This document shows, piece by piece, positions 11,501-48,287 of a DNA stretch of 64,000 bases. The stretch's first letter is position 1; each line of letters starts with the position of its first letter. Location: positions 2,241,001-2,305,000 of the forward strand of contig NC_134660.1 in NCBI RefSeq assembly GCF_030463565.1, written 5' to 3'. The notes under the pieces were generated by a model. The model saw only the letters and a program-made list of their open reading frames with translations. It did not search any database and had not been told where the DNA came from. Made by a program: the position numbers and the translations under genes. This DNA comes from Pelecanus crispus (taxonomy: Eukaryota; Chordata; Aves; Pelecaniformes; Pelecanidae).

Positions 11501-14500
11501 CTTACCCTTTGCTGTCAACTGGATGAGAGCCCATAATCAGTGGTGCAATTGGAAGTTTGTACATAGCCATGGTTCCCTCAACTGTTACTGACACATTCAT
11601 ACCCAAAGACCGAGGAACTGCAAGAGGAGGCAAGAAAAAAAAACAAACAACATAAGCTGATGGAAAAAAAAACCCTAACGCAAGCTTTAGGAATTACATA
11701 TCGCTATGGTGGAAATATCTGACTTCCTCCACAAGGCACAGTTTTCAGCGTTCACCTTTATCACTAAATGGACTACAGCCAAACTAGTTACGCTACCTAA
11801 TGCTCTATTTTTCTCTCGCAAGGTAGACCAATTGCAGAATTCCTAAAATACATTCCAAATACATTTGCAAGTTTGTAGTACGCTCTTTACAAAGCAAAGC
11901 AAATAATGATTTTGGACAATTTCACCCTCTTCTTTCCTGAGACCAGCCTCAATTTTAATTGGTGCTTGGTTTTGTCATTTTAGTGAGACAGATGTCCATG
12001 CACACGCATAAAAAATAATCTTCCGGTAAGACGGCAGAGACACAAGTATACCCACAGTAAAATAAATACCACGTTAACAATGAAATTCACCCTAAGGAAA
12101 AAGGCTCTCTCTGCAGACTGTCACCCCATCACCCTTGGTCCAGTTCAAACTCCAGAACAGCCACAAGGTTCAAGAAGATGGTCAACTGAGCCAGCATTTA
12201 CACACGGGCTTATTAAACCTGTGTCCTCTCTAAGTCAAGCTATGATTTTCCTGTACTACAGGGTGACAGCAAAGGGGAGTTAAGACTGTTGGAATTCTGC
12301 TTTCTTCTTCCCTTCAAGCAGTAGTAGTCCGCACCAGCCTTCTAAAGCTGACCTACCATTGTTCTCATGCAAGATAACGGGTGCTCCAGTGCCATCTTCA
12401 AATAAATCATAGGGCGAGACATAATACTTGAGATTCATCAGGAGACCTGTGGGAGAGAAGCTTTTGAACAGGCATCCTGACGATACAAGTTAACCCCATC
12501 ATTATTAACACCTGTAACCACATAATATTTGCACTGTAACACAGCACACACTATGCAGAGCTGCTAGTGCATCTTGAAAGAGTTGCTCGCTGCTGCTAAA
12601 GACACAGACATGGCCATCTGCCATAAAATCACCGCGTGTGGCTTTGTGAAGAGAAGCTGGCTTTCTGGATCATGTGGGACTTACAAATACCCAACCACCT
12701 TGTCCCTCTTTTAGTTTGATCAGCATTTTCTATTACTGCCATCAGTGAATGTGAAACTAATGTCCATAGAGGGGACCCCAAACACAGTAATTTTTATTCT
12801 TTTCTGTGTGTGCTAACCAAAGGGTTAACCAAAGTGTTAACCAAAGATACCTCCGCTCCTGGGGGTGAGATAGCCAACACTGCCATGAAGAATCTTGTCG
12901 AGGGGATTTGCATTGGTGGCTTGCCTGCAAGAGAGGCAATCACAGCTCTGTAACAAGCCAGAGTCATACCTGAAGCCAAAATTCACGTGCTGATGGCTGT
13001 CTAAGATTTTAGTTCAATATACACACTTCTCAGTCACACAGAGATAGAGATCTTAAACTTCACACTGTTATAGGCAAAACAAAAGCCACTTTACTCTCTA
13101 CAGCATGGATGGTTTATCTACTGAATCTACAGCAGTGAAAGATGGTCAAATGTTTCTCAGTTTCTTACTGTAGAACACGTTACCACTAATCCACCTAGTT
13201 ACAAGCTTTTTTTTTTTTGGCCTTTTAGACTTTCTTTCAGTTGAATTCTGCAGTTAAAAAGGAATTGCTCAGAAAAGTCTGAGCATTTTTTCTCTATATG
13301 CATATCATTCCCCTGCTACCACAGGCCTTCTATAGCTTCAGCATTGCACTTCTTAGCACTAATGTCAGACTATACCGGCACCAACGGGACACTTCCTGGA
13401 TATACAGCACTTGGCATGACCAGAATCAGCCAACATGATGCAGTGTAATTAAGAAAAAAACAACCAACAACAAAAACCAACAAACCATATAGGTGTCCTT
13501 ACCAGTACATCCCTGCCATTTTTGAGAGATCCAACTCTAAGGACTGCAGAGCTAAGTACATTTTAGTTTTAAGTTTGCTGGGGGATAAAAAAAAAAAAAA
13601 AAAAAACAACATAAGAAAAATTGAAAGGAACTGCGCAATAAAATCTAACTCACAGAACTGCTAGCTGACAAGCTGCAGTACTTGCCATCAGACTGAGCAT
13701 TTAGAAATGGTAACTTTTCATTCCACATTCCCACTTCACATTAAATCCTCCCTACCCACTGTATGCACATGCAAGCCGTGGTGATGAAGTCAGTAGGGTC
13801 ACACACAATGAAAATTTAAGCACAGAACGAAAAGCTTGTAGGCTTGTTTAATTTTATATATGTGCTTGTAAATAAATATAATACATATTCTATACTTACT
13901 TATCTCCTGGCAACTTATATAGGTTCACAAGCCCCCTTAGATGCTTAGAAAATTCATCAAAATTTTTCTCTCTGAAAGGAAGAGGGAGAAAAAGTAAGAT
14001 GTATTCAAACTCGTAGCAGATTAGGTTTTGGTTTAAAAAATTCTATTAACACAGACACTAAGTCACTTAAGAAAAGACTTTTGCTACATGAAAGCTACAA
14101 AACGTGTTTTTTAAATGATCCAGCTTTAATGATTCTGATGAATGTTGTGCTGCAGCTTCCAAGATACCATGCACAGCAGTCAGAATCAGAAGTATCTGAA
14201 CCAAAGCCAGAAAAATGCCCTGGAGAAGCAGAGAGAATTTCTGGGAAAGGCAAGTAATGAAACATTTTGCGTTTCCAGACATAAAATAGCATCAGATCAA
14301 TACTGCAAAGAGAAGCCTGCCAGAAAATGCTACAAACAACTCTTGCTGCTCACCTCAGATGTTGCACCAACTCTGGACAACTCTGAAAAGGAAAAAACAT
14401 ACAACGATATCAATGTCGAATGCAGCAATTTCAGTCTGTGCAGCACAGCAACTGTAAAATATTAGGACAGTAAAATTTCTGAGCATCAGCTTTTCATGAG

Positions 14501-17500
14501 AAGCAACACAATGCTCACAACTACACATTGCTCTGGTCCTAGTTCTGCTCAGCAACCCCCTCCCAGAAAAATTCAAGCAATACTATTTCCTCTTAAACGA
14601 CTGATTTGAAATAAACTTTTAAAATTGTGAAGCCTTAGGTTGAAAACCTATGATCTTATATAGAGATATTAAAAATGGTCTCTTTTCAGAAGAATGGCTA
14701 GGCCGATGTAAATAGCAAGTTCAAGCTCTCACACATGTGCAGAAGGGAAGAAAAGCCATTTTCTTTCAGCATTCCACGTTTTAGTATTTTCATTCACAGA
14801 TCTCAGTTTTATAAGATCAACTTCCCTATCCTTCCTCCAGAATTAAAATTCTCAGAAACACAGCAATAACTTCCTCAAATAATGTTGCCAGTTACAAAAC
14901 CACTCAGAGAAAAAGAGAGACCATCAGTAAAACGGTCCTTGCACACGTACACTACATCGATCGGATTAACCCACAAGAACGGACTACTCCACAGAGGCTT
15001 TTACCTTCCATGAGAACAAGCAGCAAAGGTGTAACGCTAGGTCTAGCGGAACATTAAATATAATCCATTTCCTCTGCTCAAACAAACAGGAGCCAAAATG
15101 GCAGTTCCAAAACCACAAAGGTATCACCCTCGGCTTTGTCAGTAATACATACCACAGGGTTTTCTCCATGGTGAGCCACCTTGACATCACACAGCAGCCC
15201 TGTAGGATCTAACTGGACTTCCACATAGAACATGTCTGAAGTGATGTAACATTCAGTGCCATTTGCACTAAGGTGAGATCCAAGGCTTACATACAAAACA
15301 AAACAAAAATTGCTATGAGACGCACACAAAAAACAATCAAACCAGCAGCGAGATTACGATGTGTACAGATAAACAGGAAAAGCCTTTGCCATAAAATGAA
15401 GGAGAAGACGTACCCATTTTGTCTAGCTATAGACTCTAAGCGATCTGTCATGGCAGGCAGAGAAGATACTGGATGGAGAGAGCAAAAAACAAGGCTTAGC
15501 AAACCCCAGGAATCGGCATTAAAATCAATCTCAACTAGTTACTCCCTCCCAGGTCTGCTCACACCTGTGCACGTGCAACTATATACACGATCTGTACTCA
15601 AAATACAGGCAGAACAATTTGCATCGAGAAAACCAAATGTTCTCAGAACCGCAGAGAGAGAACGGAATTTCTTCTGCAAGTGGAATTCAGGTAGGGGCAT
15701 TTAGAATAAAACTAACACAGGCAATCTTGACTGGTACTGACTGGCACCGAGATAAGCGTGCTTATGTAAACGCGAGCACACGTGCACTAGGAACACAGCG
15801 AAACGTGCTAGCAACAACCTTGCTCGCTTTTATGGTTTGGAGTATTTCCATAGCATATCACTGTTTAAGCAGTTTGTAAAGCGCACGCACCAGAATGCAC
15901 CAACCTTTTAATGCCTTCTGCAAAGTCTCCAAACAGCTCACCAGATGTTGGTGCCCCCCAGAGTTCATCACAACTCGCTTTTCCTTAGTCAGAAACAAAG
16001 AAGAAAAACATCCTTTTTGTGTATCACTCAGTAAGAGGGAATTACTGCAACTTTTGATCAGTCAAGTGAGGTTTATTTAGGTAATTAGAAGCAGATTAGA
16101 TTTCATTCCCAAATTACATCCCCATTTTGATTCCTGTAGGAGAACACTATCCATTTTGGAAGCAGGTAACAAAGGCAGGTCTGGAATTGATTTATTTTCT
16201 TTTAAGCGACTTGCTTGTCTGGAAGAACAGACTGTAGCAACTTTTTAGTAGGTATAAGCTAAGGGTTATATAAGAGACAACAGAGAAATAACAAGACAGG
16301 CAAACTTTTAACACCAAAACATATGCAGAAGCCTTTGATGTAGCTCTCCCTTGCCTTCTGCTCCTCCTTCCCCCCATCCAGAGAGTAGTATTTCAAACCC
16401 ACGTTTGACTAAGCCAACACCGAGTCCCGAGTATCACTGAACAGGGAGTAAATCGCTTTACAAAACGCAACATCCTGAAACAGCAAGTGGCAGAATGGTT
16501 CGGGCTTCTCAGCACTGGCTGAAGCCACAAGTTTGCCCCTTTTCTGGGCACGGAGCTGACAGGTGCCCCATGTCAATTAGGCTGTAGAGGGGGATGCTGT
16601 AATTAGGGAAGGCAAAGGCATGCCACACCGAAAGGGTACGGACATCTCCCCCTCCCCTGCATGCTGCGGGGTGTGAGAACCGGCACGCCTCAACCACGCT
16701 GGCCCAGGAGGAAGTCAAGGTTTGAACAAAACGTAAAGCACTCTGAAGAGATCTAACAAACCAACAATCAAATTATTACTAAAGAAACTTCAGAAACCCT
16801 CCTGCTCGGATCCCAACAATTCTCACCATGACTTGACGGACTAACTTCATGGTTTCTGTCCAAGGTCTGTTTTGGTTGTACTTTGCGTGAAGTCTTTCTA
16901 AGAGGGTACTCATCTTATTCAGCTTCTCCGTTTCTGTAAGACAGGGGAATATTCAGAAAAGAGGATGAGACAATATTTGCAGTTTTAGAAACAAAACAGT
17001 TTGGCAGTTGTAATGAAAACACTTTCCACCTTTAAGCTTGAAAACACTTTCTACCTTTAAGCTAAACATGATTTCAAAAAATTTATTTACTGCCGATTTA
17101 TCCCTGCATAAGGTTAAGTAAATGTTAAGGATACATCACAAGCTATCAAAACCTAAAGGACCATAAAATGCCTACGGGCCTGTTGGGAAAAGCCCAGCTC
17201 CTATTCTGCACAGACTCTGAATGACATGGCCCCATCAGGTTAAGTTCTGGTACGACAGGAATATATCGGGGCACTGTTTGAAGATACAATGGCATGGTCT
17301 AAAGATGAAGTGTCTCCGGGACAGGAAACGGAGAGTGTAGAAAACATTGTATTAAAGAAGCGAGGTTAAGCTTTGTTTCTTGGATTCCCCTCCACCATTC
17401 TCTCTTCCAACTCTCCAACTTCTTGTACAGTAAAGATCTTCCCAGGCCCTTCCATCACCAAATACCTCAACCAAATCGGTCCGATGGCCAGTTGTTACAG

Positions 17501-19808
17501 GTTCTCTGATCACACTCCCACCTCACGCTAGCTTGAAACCCGAGGGCTGGCGCCTCCTCGGCGCTGTTCTAGAACCGGGGCCCGGCTCCGTACACTGTGA
17601 GATAACAAAGCAGTGGACGACTGGATCTCTACCAGCCTGGAACCTACGCAGCCTTTACAAAACACCTCTCGTATCCCACAGACTTCCATCTACTACCTGT
17701 GGTTTTACGAGCTCATTTCTGTATAATTTAGAAAGTTCCACTGTTACAATTAATACCTCCCTGATGAGAGAAAAGGAGGGATACAGGATCAGTGACTAAG
17801 CAAAAAACTGGTGTTGGACAGTTTAGCTAAAAAAGTTCCGAGATGAAATGGTTCATTTTTTCCCTACTATCTATCTAGTCGGATACATGCACAAAGAGAA
17901 CGCAGGTTTCCAGAGTACAACAATTTTGCCTTTTTTTTTTGCTGAGAGGCAGTTTTTTCTACACTTGCATTTGTCAAAAAATCCCAGCGGACATCGCTGC
18001 CAAGATAAACCCTGCCACTGGCACAGGCGGGTCCAAGGCAAACAGATGTCTACGACATTTTAACTGCCACGGCGTGCAACCCTGTAGGCCCTCACCTGCA
18101 AAATTTCAAGGGTTTGTTTTCATTCTTGCTTGCACGTACAGTTCACAGACCTAACGCTGACCCTACCAAATCCAAGCGTAACAAATAAACATTTGCTAAG
18201 CACTTTATACCTCTCGGCTACGTTAGAATCACAGAGCGGCTGAGGTTGCAAGGAAGCTCTGCGGGTCACCCGCTCCAAGCCCCCTGCCCAAGCCGGGCCA
18301 CCTACAGCAGGTTGCCCAGGGCCACTTTTGAACCTCTCCAAGGATGGAGGCTCCACCACCTCCCCGGGCACCCTCTGAGGGGAAAAAGCGTTTTGTGATG
18401 CTCACGAGGAGCCTCCCGCCTCTCCGTTTGGGCCCAGGGCCTCTGGTTCACACCCGAAATGAGCCGGGCTCCCTCGGCTTCGCGCTCTCCCTCCAGGTAT
18501 TTACGTACGGGGGATAAGGGGGCACCCTCTGAGGGGAAAAAGCGTTTCGTGATGCTCACGAGGAGCCTCCCGCCTCTCTGTTTGGGCCCAGGGCCTCTGG
18601 TTCACACCCGAAATGAGCCGGGCTCCCTCGGCTTCGCGCTCTCCCTCCAGGTATTTACGTACGGGGGATAAGGGGGAACCCTCTGAGGGGAAAAAGCGTT
18701 TCGTGATGCTCACGAGGAGCCTCCCGCCTCTCCGTTTGGGCCCAGGGCCTCTGGTTCACACCCGAAATGAGCCAGGCTCCCTCGGCTTCGCGCTCTCCCT
18801 CCAGGTATTTACGTACGGGGGATAAGGGGGCACCCTCTGAGGGGAAAAAGCGTTTCGTGATGCTCACGAGGAGCCTCCCGCCTCTCCGTTTGGGCCCAGG
18901 GCCTCTGGTTCACACCCGAAATGAGCCGGGCTCCCTCGGCTTCGCGCTCTCCCTCCAGGTATTTACGTACGGGGGATAAGGGGGAACCCTCTGAGGGGAA
19001 AAAGCGTTTCGTGATGCTCACGAGGAGCCTCCCGCCTCTCCGTTTGGGCCCAGGGCCTCTGGTTCACACCCGAAATGAGCCGGGCTCCCTCGGCTTCGCG
19101 CTCTCCCTCCAGGTATTTACGTACGGGGGATAAGGGGGAACCCTCTGAGGGGAAAAAGCGTTTCGTGATGCTCACGAGGAGCCTCCCGCCTCTCCGTTTG
19201 GGCCCAGGGCCTCTGGTTCACACCCGAAATGAGCCGGGCTCCCTCGGCTTCGCGCTCTCCCTCCAGGTATTTACGTACGGGGGATAAGGGGGAACCCTCT
19301 GAGGGGAAAAAGCGTTTCGTGATGCTCACGAGGAGCCTCCCGCCTCTCCGTTTGGGCCCAGGGCCTCTGGTTCACACCCGAAATGAGCCGGGCTCCCTCG
19401 GCTTCGCGCTCTCCCTCCAGGTATTTACGTACGGGGGATAAGGCCCCGTTAAGGCCAGGGACAGGGAGAGTTCTGCCAGATGGCAGCGAAGTTAGAGCCT
19501 CACGCGAACATTCGCCTTTATTTCCTTCAAAAACGGAACCACCCCCGCAGCCAGCACCAAGAGCAAGAGGAGCGAGTCGCGGCGCCGGAGAAAGGCCGGC
19601 ACGGTGCCCCCGGCTCCTCGCCCTCCCGCCGGGCCGCAGCCCCGTTGCCGCCTCTCGGGGAGACACCTCAACCCCAGCCCGACACGGAGCCGCTGCCTCG
19701 GAGACGCCGGGGCCCGCCCGTCTCCTCCCGGGGCCGGCGGGAAGGCTTAGCGCCAGCCGCGCCCCTCCGCCGGCACTCACCCTCGGCACCGCCCGGCGCC
19801 GCCTTCAT
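5259..19808 (-). CDS. MED1: MED1, Mediator complex subunit 1 (17 coding exons, gene span)
   Basis: MED1 (TRAP220/PBP) is the Mediator middle-module subunit that docks ligand-bound nuclear receptors and links them to RNA polymerase II in the nucleus. Joining the 17 exons listed separately gives 4752 nt with unbroken phase: 1583 residues plus TAA, against about 1581 in human. Residues 1-500 form the conserved Med1 core. The large last exon encodes a disordered tail with two receptor-binding LxxLL boxes, LTSLL at 605-609 and LMNLL at 646-650. It also has long Ser-rich and Pro/Ser-rich tracts, a basic Lys/Asp/Arg stretch near the end and the conserved acidic terminus EEDDDLMDVALIGN. The start is MKAAPGGAE, with G|GTGAGT as donor. 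The gene lies head-to-head with CDK12, and FBXL20 follows on the same strand. All introns are GT-AG. No frameshift or missing exon was seen. Alternative starts and isoforms cannot be excluded. Confidence 0.97.
9367..9472 (-). CDS. MED1: MED1 coding exon 16
   Basis: Residues 466-501 (VVMDVQDSTHVNCKLYKG, LSDALICTDDFIAKVVQ). Acceptor TTTTAG, donor AAAG|GTAAGC. Confidence 0.94.
9570..9665 (-). CDS. MED1: MED1 coding exon 15
   Basis: Residues 434-466 (SPGILQFEVCPLSD ... SFQHPVNDSLVC). Acceptor CTTTCAG, donor TGTG|GTAAGT. Confidence 0.93.
9880..10081 (-). CDS. MED1: MED1 coding exon 14
   Basis: Residues 367-434 (ALPGQQHCYFLNKDAPLPDG ... NTLIGSCVKRTVLKE). I chose acceptor TTTGTCAG at 10082-10084 over two upstream AGs (next to 10112 and 10140) because it alone joins FYA to ALPGQQ as in the family. 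Confidence 0.92.
10724..10842 (-). CDS. MED1: MED1 coding exon 13
   Basis: Residues 327-366 (IPLFDTPPTFVPLYELITQ ... LNHNMRFYA). Acceptor CCCTCAG, donor GCA|GTAAGT, phase 0. Confidence 0.94.
11059..11183 (-). CDS. MED1: MED1 coding exon 12
   Basis: Residues 285-327 (TPSFSSITSANSVDLPACFF, LKFPRPIPVSRAFIQKL). Acceptor TATTTCAG, donor ACAG|GTGGGT. Confidence 0.94.
11506..11617 (-). CDS. MED1: MED1 coding exon 11
   Basis: Residues 248-285 (PRSLGMNVSVTVEGTMAMYK, LPIAPLIMGSHPVDSK). Acceptor CTTGCAG, donor AAGG|GTAAGC. Confidence 0.94.
12357..12446 (-). CDS. MED1: MED1 coding exon 10
   Basis: Residues 218-248 (LLMNLKYYVSPYDLFEDG ... ILHENN). Acceptor TCCCACAG, donor AATG|GTAGGT. Confidence 0.94.
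12851..12924 (-). CDS. MED1: MED1 coding exon 9
   Basis: Residues 193-218 (ATNANPLDKILHGSVGYLTP, then RSG). Acceptor TCTTGCAG, donor GGAG|GTATCT. Confidence 0.94.
13503..13577 (-). CDS. MED1: MED1 coding exon 8
   Basis: Residues 168-193 (KLKTKMYLALQSLELDLSK, MAGMYW). Acceptor TCCCCCAG, donor TG|GTAAGG; Trp193 is split across the junction. Confidence 0.94.
13900..13971 (-). CDS. MED1: MED1 coding exon 7
   Basis: Residues 144-168 (EKNFDEFSKHLRGLVNLYKL, then PGDN). Acceptor CTTTCAG, donor AA|GTAAGT. Confidence 0.94.
14354..14382 (-). CDS. MED1: MED1 coding exon 6 (29-nt microexon)
   Basis: Only 29 nt, encoding SCPELVQHLR across its junctions (residues 135-144). Acceptor CTTTTCAG, donor GAG|GTGAGC. 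Reading phase requires it between exons 5 and 7, and its peptide matches the family at exactly this place. Confidence 0.93.
15153..15285 (-). CDS. MED1: MED1 coding exon 5
   Basis: Residues 90-134 (LGSHLSANGTECYITSDMF ... VKVAHHGENPV). The acceptor is a less usual TGTAAG with a weak pyrimidine tract; the donor is GTG|GTATGT. Confidence 0.93.
15414..15468 (-). CDS. MED1: MED1 coding exon 4
   Basis: Residues 72-90 (SSLPAMTDRLESIARQNG). Acceptor ATCCAG, donor GG|GTACGT. Confidence 0.94.
15905..15983 (-). CDS. MED1: MED1 coding exon 3
   Basis: Residues 46-72 (EKRVVMNSGGHQHLVSCLE onwards). Acceptor CTAAG, donor AAAG|GTTGGT. The codon split with the next exon gives Val72. Confidence 0.93.
16827..16933 (-). 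CDS. MED1: MED1 coding exon 2
   Basis: Residues 10-45, containing EKLNKMSTLLERLHAKYN and ending KLVRQVM. Acceptor CTTACAG, donor ATG|GTGAGA, phase 0 at the end. Confidence 0.95.
18226..18369 (-). mobile_element. CR1 LINE 3' fragment
   Basis: The plus strand reads as the antisense of a CR1 3' end: gaatcacagagcggctgagg, ccaagccccctgcccaag, caggttgcccagggccac, tctccaaggatggaggctcc. These are recognisable CR1 landmarks, so CR1 sense is on the minus strand, the same as MED1. The element continues directly into the 154-bp tandem array, whose unit still resembles the next part of CR1 (a cgtttgggcccagggcctct stretch and ccctccaggtatttacgta). Confidence 0.75.
18370..19447. repeat. 154-bp tandem repeat, 7 copies, derived from CR1
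   Basis: The string accctctgaggggaaaaagc recurs (with at most a base or two changed) at 18370, 18524, 18678, 18832, 18986, 19140 and 19294, an exact 154-bp period. Copies differ at very few positions (for example gcaccc or gaaccc at the junction, ttttgtg or tttcgtg, gagccgg or gagccagg), which suggests recent or ongoing homogenisation. The unit appears to be an internal piece of the adjoining CR1 fragment. It is CpG-rich and gives matching 70-codon open frames on both strands, which I do not regard as genes. Confidence 0.93.
19781..19808 (-). CDS. MED1: MED1 coding exon 1
   Basis: Encodes residues 1-9 (MKAAPGGAE) plus one base of codon 10, with donor G|GTGAGT. The acceptor exon supplies AA, making Glu10, so the join reads E-T-E-K-L like other MED1 proteins. 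The extreme N-terminus differs from the mammalian MKAQGETEE, which is usual for this region. Confidence 0.88.
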
Positions 19809-19922
19809 GCCGCGGGTGGGGACGGGGGGCCCGCGGGGGGCCGCAGCGCCGGCGTCGCGTCGGGCCGGGCCTGGCCAGGCCGGGAACGGGGCGGGAGCCG
19901 CGGCCAGGCCGCAGCACCAGCC

Positions 19923-19952
19923 TCACACGGCGGCGGCCGCCGCCGCCGCCAT
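19923..19952 (-). other. Possible MED1 uORF (poly-Ala)
   Basis: On the minus strand an ATG at 19952 opens a nine-codon frame, M-A(7)-V, then TGA. The ATG is embedded in ATGGCGGC, so it could instead mark a YY1-type initiator region. It is a uORF only if transcription starts upstream of it. Confidence 0.35.
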
Positions 19953-19979
19953 CGCTCCGGCCGCGGCTGCGCTGCGGGG

Positions 19980-20046
19980 GCGCGCGGCGCTCCCGACCTC
20001 TCGCGAGAGGCGCAGCCTCTCGCGAGAGGTCGGGAGCGCCGCGCGC
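19980..20046. repeat. Perfect inverted repeat (31-bp arms, 5-bp loop) at the MED1 start region
   Basis: Left arm 19980-20010 and right arm 20016-20046 are exact reverse complements around the spacer cgcag. Each arm contains one TCTCGCGAGA element within cctctcgcgagagg. The structure could extrude as a cruciform, or fold as a hairpin if transcribed. It lies about 170 bp upstream of the MED1 ATG. Confidence 0.95.
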
Positions 20047-20783
20047 AGGGGTGGGCGGGGCGCGCCGCCGTAGCCGCCGTGTGAGGCCGCGGTGGCGGCG
20101 TGAGGCGCAGAACGGCCCCGCCTTCCCCGCCCGCGGGGAAGAACCCCAGCGCCGCGCTGCTCCACCCCGGGCAGGCCGAGCCGCGAAGCGGTCAAACAAC
20201 CCTTAAAGCCCGGTCTGGAGGATGAGCGGCGGCAGGCGGGGCCCGGCCTGACCGGAGGGGTGGAGAGGCCGGCTGTCTACCGGCGGCGCCTCCATAAAGT
20301 ATTTGTTGAGGGGAGGGGCGGGCGCTGTCCCCGCCCGGTGCCCCAATAAAGTTTGACCGGGAGCTGGTGCGCGCGCGGAGAGGCGGTCTCAACTCTCGCG
20401 AGAGGACGAGGCCCCCCCCCCCCCCTTTTCCCCGCCGCCAAGTCTCGCGGGATCGGCGGGCCAGCCGGTGGGGCGGAGGGCGGCGGTGATCTCGCGAGAG
20501 GCGGCCGGGTCTCGCGAGAGTTTGGCGGGTGCCCCCCTTGGACGCGGAGCCGTTTCGCTTTGGGAAGTGAGCGGGGGGCGGCGGCGGGGCGGGCCGGGCC
20601 GGGCCGGGGGCCGCGGGCGGCGGCGTGAGGCCGGGCGGGGGCCTTCCGGCTAAGGGACCCGCGCGGCGGCCCACGGGGCCCGGGCGCCCGGTGCTGAGGG
20701 GGTGGGGAGGGATCGCGGGCCCAGGCCCCGCCTTCCCGGGGCGCCCCCGCGGCGGCGCTGCCCTCCGGGCCTGGGCCCCTCGG

Positions 20784-20988
20784 ATGAGGCGGTGAGGCCG
20801 GTGCCTTTCCCCCTTCCCCTCCCGGTTCTTCCCCCCCCTTCCCCCCCCCCCCCCGGCCCCTTCCGCCTCCTCCGGGGCCTCGAGGCGCCGCGGGGCCGCG
20901 CTCCCTGCCCCGCTCCCCATGTAGGAGGGGGTGTTGGCGGCAGGGGGGGCTGAGGCCGGGGTGAATGGTGCGAGGAGCCGGGCGCTGA
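20784..20988 (+). other. CDK12 5'UTR upstream ORFs (three, including a start-stop)
   Basis: Three very short upstream frames precede the CDK12 ATG: ATG AGG CGG TGA at 20784-20795, a minimal start-stop ATG TAG at 20919-20924, and a seven-codon frame at 20965-20988. All lie in the probable leader. They matter only if the transcription start is upstream of them, which the CpG-island layout suggests. Confidence 0.45.
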
Positions 20989-21058
20989 GGAAGTTTGAAG
21001 TTTTGGGGGTTTTGGAGGCTTCCCCCCCCTCCCCTCTCTGGAGCACAGTGGAGGAGGA

Positions 21059-48287
<27,229 letters not shown>

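Larger units (their letters stand above)
8509..16826 (-). other. MED1: MED1 introns 2-16 (combined)
   Basis: The stretches between the listed exons are AT-rich intron sequence with A/T tracts (for example 9744-9785 and 13591-13609). The largest gap without coding sequence is 14383-15152. I recognised no CR1 copy, RNA gene or extra exon in them. Short open frames here are at the chance level. Confidence 0.8.
16934..19780 (-). other. MED1: MED1 intron 1
   Basis: The longest MED1 intron, 2.8 kb. The 3' part is ordinary AT-rich intron. From about 18226 to 19447 it holds a CR1 fragment with a tandem expansion (annotated separately). From about 19450 towards exon 1 it becomes CpG-rich promoter-proximal sequence. 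Confidence 0.85.
19809..21058. promoter_or_regulatory. MED1/CDK12 bidirectional CpG-island promoter
   Basis: Only 1250 bp separate the divergent MED1 and CDK12 start codons, all of it CpG-island sequence. It contains five perfect TCTCGCGAGA palindromes (19999-20008, 20018-20027, 20394-20403, 20490-20499, 20510-20519) and one single-mismatch copy (20443-20452). It also has a plus-strand CCAAT at 20343-20347 and a minus-strand ATGGCGGC (19945-19952) resembling the start-site-proximal YY1 motif. There is no convincing TATA box. Transcription start positions are inferred: near 19950 for MED1 and within about 20450-20600 for CDK12. Confidence 0.8.

Noticed and set aside
18459..19441. Series of 70-codon frames on both strands in the 154-bp array
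   Set aside because: The same frame repeated once per copy, from a CR1-derived unit inside a MED1 intron.
20345..20350. AATAAA inside the bidirectional promoter
   Set aside because: It overlaps a CCAAT box (ccaataaag) in a CpG island, with no transcript expected to end there; a chance hexamer is more likely.
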